A stretch of DNA of 6,792 nt from NIOZ-UU13 sp964653075 (GCA_964653075.1 CAZZAX010000260.1:1-6792); one strand, 5' to 3'. Positions 1-5,444 are shown, numbered from the stretch's first letter. The notes: generated by a model from the letters alone, not told the origin. A program made the numbers and translations.

Positions 1-3
1 TGA

Positions 4-124
4 ATTGGCTTTGTATTGGGTTTGATTGGGTTTGTTTTTGACTTTTGTCAGACTGATAAAAATTGTATAATTCATTGATTTAAGAGATGTTACGTCTGTT
101 CGGACAATTGGTGAATTGGGTTTG
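4..124. repeat. Interspersed decamer ATTGGGTTTG
   Basis: The decamer ATTGGGTTTG occurs exactly at 15-24, 25-34 (in tandem) and 115-124, with a one-mismatch copy (ATTGGCTTTG) at 4-13. It looks like decayed low-complexity or tandem-repeat DNA. No function can be read from it. Confidence 0.6.
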
Positions 125-128
125 TTTG

Positions 129-154
129 TACGAAAAGTAGTGAAACTTTTCGTA
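129..154. repeat. Hairpin 1 of a recurrent CGAAAA/TTTTCG family
   Basis: A perfect 10-bp inverted repeat (TACGAAAAGT / ACTTTTCGTA) surrounds a 6-nt loop (AGTGAA). It is the first of three hairpins within about 310 bp that share CGAAAA/TTTTCG arms and a 6-nt loop of different sequence. No uridine run follows, so it is not a canonical intrinsic terminator. Confidence 0.6.
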
Positions 155-303
155 GTTTTCCCTTTGAATAAACAACCTTTTTCATTATTTAACTGCATAT
201 CTGACATTTTCAAACTCGAAATCCTAATGATTTAAATTCAAAACAACTCGTGAGAGGCAAAAAAAGGTCCGCCTCTATAATTAGACGTACCTGCATGTTT
301 GAT

Positions 304-325
304 ACGAAAATTCGGGGATTTTCGT
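304..325. repeat. Hairpin 2 of the CGAAAA/TTTTCG family
   Basis: Arms ACGAAAAT (304-311) and ATTTTCGT (318-325) form an 8-bp perfect stem around the 6-nt loop TCGGGG. It has the same core arms and loop length as the hairpins at 129-154 and 417-436. Confidence 0.6.
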
Positions 326-416
326 GTGGGTGAATTTCGCTAAGTGCTTATGAGAAAAGGAATAAAAATTTTTTTAGAAAAATTGAAATTTGTCATTTTT
401 TACCAGCGTTTTTTGT

Positions 417-436
417 CGAAAATTACTCGATTTTCG
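417..436. repeat. Hairpin 3 of the CGAAAA/TTTTCG family
   Basis: Arms CGAAAAT (417-423) and ATTTTCG (430-436) form a 7-bp perfect stem around the 6-nt loop TACTCG. The arms match hairpin 2 exactly over seven bases while the loops differ. It lies directly before a heptamer tandem tract. Confidence 0.6.
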
Positions 437-439
437 CCT

Positions 440-467
440 GTATTGTGTATTGCGTGATGCGTATTGA
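440..467. repeat. Degenerate heptamer tandem repeat (GTATTGN)x4
   Basis: Four consecutive 7-bp units can be read: GTATTGT, GTATTGC, GTGATGC and GTATTGA. Tracts of this kind, read on the other strand as runs of CAATACN, are scattered in intergenic DNA of many bacterial genomes. That is recollection of a general pattern, not a database result. Confidence 0.6.
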
Positions 468-484
468 GTGGATTTAAGATTTTT

Positions 485-504
485 AACTATGTTCAAAATG
501 ACGG
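485..504. repeat. Short dispersed repeat, CTACGTTCAGAATGACA type
   Basis: The sequence AACTATGTTCAAAATGACGG closely resembles the repeat at 5243-5267 (core CACTACGTTCAGAATGACA). It ends 3 nt before the conserved left arm of element A. Probably a divergent copy of the same dispersed family. Confidence 0.5.
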
Positions 505-507
505 ATG

Positions 508-607
508 ATATAGCATTTCTACCTGAGGCCAGCATGAGCATCATACAATCACGTAAACACGAAGTGTTGGAGTGATTTAAACTGACGCGAACCGAAGGTA
601 GAAATAC
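508..607. repeat. Self-complementary element, copy A (candidate structured RNA or small mobile repeat)
   Basis: This element has conserved ends that pair with each other. GCATTTCTACCT (513-524) is complementary to 596-607 at all but one position (C514 against A606). Inside it, AATCAC (547-552) pairs with GTGATT (572-577), and that encloses a hairpin AACAC-GAA-GTGTT (556-568). The left 48 nt match copy B (653-700) at 44 positions, and the right 35 nt (571-605) match 755-789 at 29. The middle is only 15 nt here against 54 nt in copy B. Conserved pairing arms with a variable apical part fit a structured RNA or a MITE-like element. I do not recognise a named family, and the strand is undetermined. 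Confidence 0.55.
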
Positions 608-652
608 CCCCTGTTGAAGATATGGGATTTTTGGGGATGGGGTAGGCAAGTT

Positions 653-793
653 ATATAGCATTTCTGCCGGAGGCCAGCATGAGCAACAAACAATCACGTA
701 GACGGGAAGCCCCCGACAGTAAAACAAGTGAGCTAAGTCGAGGGTAAACTACGGAGTGATTAAAATTAGTGCGAACCGCAGGTAGAAATGCTG
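653..793. repeat. Self-complementary element, copy B
   Basis: Second copy of the element at 508-607. The outer stem is twelve contiguous pairs between 657-668 and 781-792, including one G666-T783 that would be a G-U wobble on the + strand. AATCAC (692-697) pairs with GTGATT (756-761), and GTAG (698-701) can continue with CTAC (749-752). The enlarged middle carries its own possible stem, 710-717 with 737-744 (seven of eight pairs), or a small GGG-AAG-CCC hairpin at 704-712. The middle sequence is unrelated to copy A, yet both can fold, so the fold seems kept while the sequence is not. Forty-five nt separate the two copies. Confidence 0.55.
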
Positions 794-830
794 TTGACAA
801 ATTCGGGCAAATAAGCAGGACTATCCCCAT

Positions 831-845
831 TGTACTTGAAGTACA
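831..845. promoter_or_regulatory. 15-bp perfect palindrome, operator-like
   Basis: TGTACTT-G-AAGTACA is a perfect 7-1-7 dyad, the geometry of a binding site for a dimeric regulator. It lies 64 nt upstream of the TTGACA at 909-914. A perfect TTGACA also occurs at 794-799, at the end of element B, but has no good -10 at standard spacing. No regulator is encoded nearby, so the role is only suggested by shape. Confidence 0.3.
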
Positions 846-908
846 CCACTAAAATAAAATGGAAAAAATATGATTTAATTATGCAATAAAACGGGTTCTC
901 CAAACGTC

Positions 909-939
909 TTGACACTCAGAAAGTTACACAGAATATAGG
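909..939 (+). promoter_or_regulatory. Candidate sigma-70-like promoter upstream of the propeller genes
   Basis: A perfect TTGACA -35 (909-914) is followed after 19 nt by TATAGG (934-939), or after 17 nt by AATATA (932-937). It would give a leader of roughly 220 nt before the first propeller gene. A closer alternative -10, TACAAT at 1095-1100, has only weak -35 partners. Spacing is imperfect in both cases, so this is a candidate only. Confidence 0.3.
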
Positions 940-1132
940 GCAGATTCTGTTGATCCACATGGAGGATCCTTATCTCGGAAGAAGCTCCGAACTTTTTTCA
1001 ATAACTCAAGAAATGATATTACCGCGGATTTCCCAAATGGATTCGCGTAAAAAAAGTAATAATTTGATAGATTTTGGTGAGATTATTGATGCCGTACAAT
1101 AGAAAATTATGTTTTTTAAGCATTCAAATAGG

Positions 1133-1244
1133 AAATCCCAGATGATAATTTATTAGGAGTTAAGAAAATGAAGTTTAAAGTAACGTTAACAGCAATCGTT
1201 TTAATGATGGCGGCTTGCAGCAGTTTGGCTGCGGATTGGCCGCA
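1133..1244 (+). repeat. Duplicated leader cassette, copy 1 (5'UTR, RBS and signal peptide)
   Basis: This stretch aligns with 2663-2771. The 38 nt ending at each ATG match at 33 positions without a gap, and similarity continues through the signal-peptide codons to the shared GATTGGCCGCA. One codon (3 nt) is extra here. Similarity stops abruptly at both ends: upstream sequences differ, and downstream the genes match only at protein level. It includes the AGGAG ribosome-binding site at 1155-1159. Confidence 0.8.
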
Positions 1245-2583
1245 ATTGCGCGGGCAAAACCGTGACGGCAAGTCCGTAGAAACGGGCCTGCTCAAGGAAT
1301 GGCCGAACGACGGCCCCCCGCTCGCCTGGAAAATCGACAAACTCGGCGGCGGCTACAGCGCTCCGTCCATCGTCGCCGGTCGGGTCTTCGGTATGAGCAA
1401 CCGAGGCGAGGATGAAGTCGTTTGGGCCCTGTCCGAGACCGACGGCAAGGAGCTTTGGGTGACCCGCCTTGGCCCGGCTTTCGCGCAGCGAGCGTCGCAG
1501 GGAAAAGAGGGTCCCGCGTGCACGCCGACAGTGGACGGCGAACGGCTCTATGTCGAGGGCCTTAGCGGCAACGTGGCATGTTTGCAGGTCAAAGACGGCA
1601 AGATCATTTGGCAAATCAGCATGACAGAGGAGTTCGGCGGGCGCGTACCAAGGTGGAGCTACCGCGAATCGCCGCTCATTGATGGCGATAAGGTCATCTG
1701 CACTCCAGGTGGCGCAGAGGCGACACTGGCGGCCCTCGACAAGCTGACCGGCAAGACGATCTGGAAGGGCCAGATGCCCAGCGGTTCCGACGGCGGCTCT
1801 GCTGGTTCCGGCGGCCGGCCGGGTGGTTCCGGAAGTGCTCCGGGCGGTGCCGACCGTGGTCGAGGTCGTCCAGGCGGACGCGGTGGTGATTCCGGCCGGG
1901 GCAGCTTCGGAGGTTTCGGAGGCGGTTCTGGTGGAGCGGCCTATTCCTCGACCATCGCGATAGATTTCGAGGGGCAACGGCAGTACGTACAACTCATCTC
2001 TAATGCACTCGCAGGATTCGCTTCGTCCGACGGGAAGTTCCTGTGGCGGTATGACAAGCCTGCCAACCGCTTCGGGATTATCTGCGCCACGCCGATCTAC
2101 CACGATGGCATGGTGTTCGCCTCCTCGGCCTATGGTGCGGGCGGCGGCTTGGTCAAGTTGAGCAAGGATGCCAACGGTGGCGTCAAAGCCGAGGAAGCCT
2201 ATGCGACCACCGAGATGCAGAACCACCACGGCGGCATGATCCTCCTGGATGGCTATCTGTATGGTGCCAGCGGCGGCAATGAGGGCGGCGCGCTGGTCTG
2301 TCTTGACTTCAAGACGGGCAAGGTCATGTGGGACCAGCGTGAGAGCGCAGGTCGCCGCGCGAAAGGCTCGGTGGCTCTGGCGGATGGGCGCCTGTACTAT
2401 CGCATTGAGAGCGGCACGATGCTGTTGATTGAGCCGAGCCCGAAGCAGTACATCGAGCATGGGCGCTTTGAACAGCCGGACCGCAGCAGGGCGCCGGCCT
2501 GGCCTTACCCGGTCATTGCCAACGGCAAACTGTACATTCGCGATCAGGATGTACTGCTCTGCTACGACGTCAAAGCAAAGTAA
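1168..2583 (+). CDS. Secreted PQQ-like beta-propeller repeat protein (first of tandem pair)
   Basis: A 471-residue exported protein of the PQQ-binding-like beta-propeller family, common in planctomycetes; biochemical role unknown. The start is fixed by AGGAG at 1155-1159, 8 nt before ATG. Residues 1-22 form a signal peptide. C17 in MAAC could be a lipobox with Met at -3; otherwise signal peptidase I would cut near SLA-A. The mature part opens with DWPQLRGQNRDG (23-34). Propeller-type blades end in G-K-x-x-W: GKELW 93-97, GKIIW 144-148, GKTIW 195-199, GKFLW 289-293, GKVMW 384-388. The C-terminus (NGKLYIRDQ, 452-460) is family-typical. Residues 205-258 are a Gly/Arg/Ser-rich insertion absent at this place in the next gene. 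The body uses G/C-ending codons heavily (17 of 21 at 1318-1380), unlike its AT-rich leader and its neighbour. Probably co-transcribed with the next gene, 114 nt on, with no terminator between. Confidence 0.92.
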   Translation: MKFKVTLTAIVLMMAACSSLAADWPQLRGQNRDGKSVETGLLKEWPNDGPPLAWKIDKLGGGYSAPSIVAGRVFGMSNRGEDEVVWALSETDGKELWVTRLGPAFAQRASQGKEGPACTPTVDGERLYVEGLSGNVACLQVKDGKIIWQISMTEEFGGRVPRWSYRESPLIDGDKVICTPGGAEATLAALDKLTGKTIWKGQMPSGSDGGSAGSGGRPGGSGSAPGGADRGRGRPGGRGGDSGRGSFGGFGGGSGGAAYSSTIAIDFEGQRQYVQLISNALAGFASSDGKFLWRYDKPANRFGIICATPIYHDGMVFASSAYGAGGGLVKLSKDANGGVKAEEAYATTEMQNHHGGMILLDGYLYGASGGNEGGALVCLDFKTGKVMWDQRESAGRRAKGSVALADGRLYYRIESGTMLLIEPSPKQYIEHGRFEQPDRSRAPAWPYPVIANGKLYIRDQDVLLCYDVKAK

Positions 2584-2662
2584 CGAAATCCGGGTAAATG
2601 TTAGCGGATAGGTGACAATTACAACGGAACTCGACAGTATACGGATTACTGAGCAAAATGAG

Positions 2663-2771
2663 AAATTCCAGATAATAATTTATAAGGAGTAGAGAAAATG
2701 AAGGTTAAAGTAATGTTGACAGCAATAATTTTGATGATGGTGGCCGGCAGCAGTCTGGCGGATTGGCCGCA
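2663..2771 (+). repeat. Duplicated leader cassette, copy 2
   Basis: Partner of 1133-1244. It carries AAGGAG at 2684-2689, 8 nt before the ATG, and codons for a signal peptide nearly identical to that of the first propeller gene. A GTGACA at 2612-2617 upstream might serve as a -35, but no good -10 follows, so an independent promoter is not supported. Confidence 0.8.
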
Positions 2772-4062
2772 GTATCTTGGGCCCAACAGAAACAGTATAT
2801 CAGATGAGAAAGATATTTTACGCTCCTGGCCTGCGGACGGGCCGGAAGTTCTATGGACTGTTTCTGTCGGCAGAGGTTTTGGCGGACCTGTTGTCAAAGA
2901 CGGCAAGGTGTATTTGCTCGACCGGGATGATAAGGTAGGTGATAATCTGCGGTGTTTAGATCTCTCCAATGGCAAGGAACTCTGGCATTTCGCCTACGAC
3001 GCTCCGGGATCTGTTATGTTTCCCGGCTCGCGAAGTGTACCGATTGTGGAAGGCAATAAAGTTTATTCATGCGGTCATAACGGCGATGTTTATTGCATAG
3101 ACATAAACACACACAAAGCCGTCTGGAATAAGAATGTCTGGACGGATTTTGGCGGAAAATCCGCAAGCAGCTCGCCGAGGGGATTTGGACGTGGATCCGG
3201 TGGATTTCCGATATGGGCCATTACTCAGTGTCCTTTGATTTACGGCGATTTGCTTATTCTGGCATCCCAGGCTCCCGAAGCTGGTGTGGTTGCTTATAAT
3301 AAACTCACAGGCAATATTGTTTGGAAAACGCCCAATCTTGGCAATGAATCATATGCCAGTCCTTCAGTTGTGAAAATAGACGGAAAAGACCATGTTGTAA
3401 TGGTTATTTCATCTACTAATCCTATTGGAAATCGAGAATTGCCTCAAACTCTGGGTAATGTTGTTGGAATAGAACCCCTTACGGGAAAAATCCTTTGGGA
3501 GTACAAGCAGTGGAAATGTCATATTTCGGTGCCGAGTGCAGCTGATGCCGGTGAGAATAAAGTGCTGATTGTCGGTGGATACGAACTCGGCGCAACTATG
3601 ATAAAGGTCGAAAAAAAGGCAGATGGCAGCTACGGGACAACAGAACTTTTTACAACCGAAGAATTTGGCGATCAAACAAAACCGCCGATACTACATAATG
3701 GTTATTTCTACGCTCAGTACGGAACCAATAGACGGCGTGACGGCCTGACGTGTATGAGCATGGATGGCAAGATCATGTGGAAAACAAGGCGTTCACCTGA
3801 TTTTAATAAAGGCAGTATGATTCTGGCCGACGGCCTGATTCTGGCTACCGACGGTCGGAAGACTTTGTATCTTATAGAGCCTGATCCATCCGGATTTAAG
3901 CAACTTGCATCAGCAGAGCTGCTTGGAGATGCAGGAACAGACAGTGAAGGTATAGCTGCAAGAATTGGAGGTAGAACCCAAAACTGGGGACCGATGGCAC
4001 TTTCCGACGGCAAGCTGCTGATAAGAGACCAGAATCGGATGAAATGCGTAGTTGTCCGATAG
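2698..4062 (+). CDS. Secreted PQQ-like beta-propeller repeat protein (second of tandem pair)
   Basis: A 454-residue paralogue of the upstream gene, from the same exported propeller family; function unknown. AAGGAG at 2684-2689 sets the start. The signal peptide (about 1-21) ends in GSSLA-DW. It has Gly17 where the paralogue has Cys17, so cleavage by signal peptidase I is expected and no lipobox is present. DWPQYLGPNR (22-31) is the family's N-terminal motif. Blade signatures are GKELW 92-96, the related THKAVW 138-143, GNIVW 205-209, GKILW 263-267 and GKIMW 357-361. DGKLLIRDQ (437-445) near the end matches the paralogue. A Ser/Gly/Arg loop at 153-171 is its own insertion, at a different place from the paralogue's Gly-rich one. 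Codons are mixed (8 of 21 G/C-ending at 2842-2904). Seven cysteines lie in the mature part. A terminator follows 44 nt after the stop. Confidence 0.92.
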   Translation: MKVKVMLTAIILMMVAGSSLADWPQYLGPNRNSISDEKDILRSWPADGPEVLWTVSVGRGFGGPVVKDGKVYLLDRDDKVGDNLRCLDLSNGKELWHFAYDAPGSVMFPGSRSVPIVEGNKVYSCGHNGDVYCIDINTHKAVWNKNVWTDFGGKSASSSPRGFGRGSGGFPIWAITQCPLIYGDLLILASQAPEAGVVAYNKLTGNIVWKTPNLGNESYASPSVVKIDGKDHVVMVISSTNPIGNRELPQTLGNVVGIEPLTGKILWEYKQWKCHISVPSAADAGENKVLIVGGYELGATMIKVEKKADGSYGTTELFTTEEFGDQTKPPILHNGYFYAQYGTNRRRDGLTCMSMDGKIMWKTRRSPDFNKGSMILADGLILATDGRKTLYLIEPDPSGFKQLASAELLGDAGTDSEGIAARIGGRTQNWGPMALSDGKLLIRDQNRMKCVVVR

Positions 4063-4106
4063 GCATCGGTCAAAAGAGCAAAGGCATTATGAGACGGGGG
4101 GGCTTG

Positions 4107-4141
4107 GCCAAGCTTGCCGGTTTCGATTGGCTTGGCTTTTT
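4107..4141 (+). terminator. Intrinsic terminator after the propeller gene pair
   Basis: GCCAAGC (4107-4113) pairs with GCTTGGC (4130-4136), with a T4114-G4129 wobble inside, and TTTTT (4137-4141) follows directly. Location and shape fit a rho-independent terminator for the two propeller genes. The left arm also belongs to a perfect 12-bp palindrome, GCTTGGCCAAGC at 4102-4113, so two pairing partners compete for it. Confidence 0.7.
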
Positions 4142-4170
4142 ATACGTGTACAAATGTAATTTCATATGCC

Positions 4171-4207
4171 AGATTTCTCCACTCACCTCGTTCGGTCGAA
4201 ATGACGG
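4171..4207. repeat. Dispersed intergenic repeat, TCGGTCGAAATGACGG type
   Basis: The stretch starts AGATTTCTCC and ends TTCGGTCGAAATGACGG, with short ATTTC/GAAAT arms at 4173-4177 and 4198-4202. It shares the GAATGAC/GGATGA/AAATGAC ending of repeats at 485-504, 5112-5134, 5243-5267, 5282-5318 and 6353-6378, suggesting related short dispersed elements. Confidence 0.55.
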
Positions 4208-4247
4208 CTTTCATTTTTCAATAAGTCTTGCAAATGATGGTTTAAGC

Positions 4248-4276
4248 TTGTAAATGCGTAGTGTGGGGGTTATATT
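4248..4276 (+). promoter_or_regulatory. Candidate promoter of dapB
   Basis: TTGTAA (4248-4253) and TATATT (4271-4276) are separated by exactly 17 nt and match the sigma-70 boxes at 4 and 5 of 6 positions. Transcription would begin near 4283, giving a leader of about 37 nt with the AAGGAG site. With a terminator upstream at 4107-4141, dapB probably forms its own transcription unit. Confidence 0.5.
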
Positions 4277-4319
4277 TTTTATCATATTGTGTAGTCGGGA
4301 CTTATAAGGAGTTTTAAAG

Positions 4320-5111
4320 ATGAAAACTAAACTCGTGGTTGTAGGAGCGGCCGGACGAATGGGCAGGCGGATTGTTGCGCTGGCGGTCGAATCGGGTGAG
4401 TTCGATATAGCCGGGGCTGTGGAAAGAGAGGGTCATCCGGACATCGGTAAAGATGCGGGGCTTTTGGCGGGGGCGGAGGCTATCGGTACTAAGCTGACTG
4501 ATGCGTTTGTAACCGGTGGTGAGGTGGCGGTCGATTTTTCTTTAGCCGAAGCGGCGGACGAGACCATCGATTACTGCGTTGAAAATAAAATGGCTTTAGT
4601 ATCGGGTACTACGGGTTTGAGCAGTCAGCAGCGTGAAAAGTTCAAGGCAGCATCTGAAAAGATTGCGATTATATACGGGACTAATATGAGTATGGGGATG
4701 AATGTTCTGTTCAATCTTGCCGGGAAGGTCGCGACGATGCTCGGCGAGGAATACGATATAGAGGTAATCGAGCAGCACCATCGCTTTAAGAAAGACGCGC
4801 CGAGCGGCAGCGCTCTTACGTTAGCGGAGAACATCTGCAAGGCGACCGGCCGGGACATCGAGAAGTCACTTACTCACGGCAGGAGCGGAGAAGCGCCGCG
4901 GGAAAAAGGCGATATCGGGATGCATGCGGTGCGGGCGGGTGATATAGTCGGCGTTCATTCGGTAATATTCGGGACATTGGGCGAGACTGTCACCGTCAAT
5001 CATACGGCCAACAGCAGAGATACTTTTGTAAGAGGGGCGCTGCGGGCGGCAAAATGGCTGGTGGGAAAAGAGCCGGGTTTGTATTCGATGGCCGATGTGC
5101 TGGGGATTTAG
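4320..5111 (+). CDS. dapB: 4-hydroxy-tetrahydrodipicolinate reductase
   Basis: A 263-residue DapB, near the usual length (about 270), reducing the dapA product with NAD(P)H on the way to meso-diaminopimelate and lysine in the cytoplasm. AAGGAG at 4306-4311 lies 8 nt before the ATG. The N-terminal nucleotide-binding fold shows GAAGRMG (9-15), with E35-R36 where the acidic/basic pair that contacts the cofactor ribose is expected. GTTG (96-99) is the conserved hinge motif. The catalytic segment EQHHRFKKDAPSGSAL (151-166) contains the His153-His154 pair, Lys157 and the PSGSA substrate loop. The C-terminus (GLYSMADVLGI) is family-typical, so the gene is intact. It is convergent with the prepilin gene, and a dispersed repeat begins within one base of its stop codon. 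Confidence 0.98.
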   Translation: MKTKLVVVGAAGRMGRRIVALAVESGEFDIAGAVEREGHPDIGKDAGLLAGAEAIGTKLTDAFVTGGEVAVDFSLAEAADETIDYCVENKMALVSGTTGLSSQQREKFKAASEKIAIIYGTNMSMGMNVLFNLAGKVATMLGEEYDIEVIEQHHRFKKDAPSGSALTLAENICKATGRDIEKSLTHGRSGEAPREKGDIGMHAVRAGDIVGVHSVIFGTLGETVTVNHTANSRDTFVRGALRAAKWLVGKEPGLYSMADVLGI

Positions 5112-5134
5112 CCCTTCGACTCCGCTCAGGATGA
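5112..5134. repeat. Dispersed repeat CCCTTCGACTCCGCTCAGGATGA (type 1, copy a)
   Basis: Core CTTCGACTCCGCTCAGG followed by ATGA. It begins at the base right after the dapB TAG. Near copies lie at 5282-5318 and 5421-5444. The motif resembles a repeat seen in intergenic DNA of many unrelated bacterial genomes (recollection, not a search). Confidence 0.65.
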
Positions 5135-5169
5135 AGAAAAGAATTGAGAATGTAGAATTATGAACCTCA

Positions 5170-5193
5170 CACCTCCAAACAAGTTTGAAGGTG
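5170..5193. repeat. Imperfect palindrome
   Basis: ACCTCCAAAC (5171-5180) and GTTTGAAGGT (5183-5192) pair at nine of ten positions, and C5170-G5193 closes the stem. It is followed by GCCACCC. It lies 58 nt after the dapB stop and could stabilise the 3' end of its mRNA. Confidence 0.45.
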
Positions 5194-5210
5194 CCACCCT
5201 TTGCACTCAA

Positions 5211-5240
5211 ATGATTAATGATGATTGATGATTGGGATTG
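5211..5240. repeat. Degenerate heptamer tract (ATGATTG)
   Basis: Units ATGATTA (5211-5217), ATGATTG (5221-5227) and ATGATTG (5228-5234) are followed by a partial GGATTG. It has the same 7-bp periodicity as the tracts at 440-467 and 5381-5408. Confidence 0.5.
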
Positions 5241-5242
5241 AT

Positions 5243-5267
5243 ATTCTTCACTACGTTCAGAATGACA
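5243..5267. repeat. Dispersed repeat, CACTACGTTCAGAATGACA type
   Basis: Core TTCACTACGTTCAGAATGACA. A divergent copy is at 485-504. It directly follows a heptamer tract here, and the 485-504 copy also follows one (440-467), so the two repeat types seem to travel or accumulate together. Confidence 0.55.
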
Positions 5268-5281
5268 TTTATTTTAAATAG

Positions 5282-5318
5282 ACCCTTCGGCTACGCTTCG
5301 CTCCGCTCAGGGTGACGG
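5282..5318. repeat. Dispersed repeat type 1, expanded copy b
   Basis: ACCCTTCGGCTACGCTTCG followed by CTCCGCTCAGGGTGACGG. It is the same family as 5112-5134, with an internal expansion in which a TTCGGCTACG-like segment precedes a second CTTCGCTCCGCTCAGG core. Confidence 0.6.
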
Positions 5319-5380
5319 TTGTTTCAATTCGCTACCTTTTGCTGTATTCAGAAAAATTGGTGGGGCAAGCCCTTTTGATT

Positions 5381-5408
5381 GATTATTGACGATTTACTAT
5401 TGATTATT
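5381..5408. repeat. Degenerate heptamer tract (GATTATT)
   Basis: Four 7-bp units run without a gap: GATTATT, GACGATT, TACTATT, GATTATT. As at 5211-5240, the tract lies shortly before a type 1 dispersed repeat (5421-5444). Confidence 0.5.
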
Positions 5409-5420
5409 TCCGGATTCCTG

Positions 5421-5444
5421 CTCCTTCGACTTCGCTCAGGACAG
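5421..5444. repeat. Dispersed repeat type 1, copy c
   Basis: CTCCTTCGACTTCGCTCAGG followed by ACAG. It differs from 5112-5134 mainly by TT for TC inside the core and by its 3' tail. Confidence 0.6.

Larger units (their letters stand above)
1..1167. other. Gene-free, repeat-rich AT-rich upstream region
   Basis: No open frame here has a ribosome-binding site, a family motif or plausible composition. The frame on the - strand across 374-727 simply reads through the repeats, and its A/T-rich translation resembles no protein family. The region holds decamer and heptamer repeats, three look-alike hairpins, two copies of a larger self-complementary element, a 15-bp palindrome and a candidate promoter, each listed separately. 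A perfect TATAAT at 66-71 is preceded by TTGTCA at 45-50 with a short 15-nt spacer, but nothing recognisable lies downstream, so it may be chance in AT-rich DNA. Confidence 0.7.

Noticed and set aside
374..727. 117-codon open frame on the - strand across the repeats
   Set aside because: It starts at TTG, reads through heptamer repeats and elements A and B, and has repeat-derived peptides rather than a protein-like sequence.
508..793. Elements A and B as integron attC sites
   Set aside because: Variable length and conserved paired ends are suggestive, but the required RYYYAAC / GTTRRRY core sites are missing at the ends and no gene cassette or integrase is seen.
508..793. Elements A and B as a retron or CRISPR array
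   Set aside because: There is no reverse transcriptase, no cas gene and no regular repeat-spacer pattern. Only two copies exist, and the variable part lies inside the element rather than between copies.
959..1102. Possible 47-codon ORF ahead of the first propeller gene, ending in NNLIDFGEIIDAVQ
   Set aside because: The last residues faintly recall the start of small antitoxin-like proteins, but no Shine-Dalgarno sequence precedes the ATG, the frame stops just where such a motif would continue, and no partner gene is present. It may be a gene remnant or chance.
1201..2460. 419-codon open frame on the - strand inside the first propeller gene
   Set aside because: It lies antisense to a clear protein gene with strong G/C-ending codon use, which keeps the opposite frame open. 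It has no ribosome-binding site or domain motif.
4044..4253. 69-codon + strand frame between the second propeller gene and dapB
   Set aside because: It overlaps the propeller gene end, runs through the terminator and a dispersed repeat, and has no ribosome-binding site.
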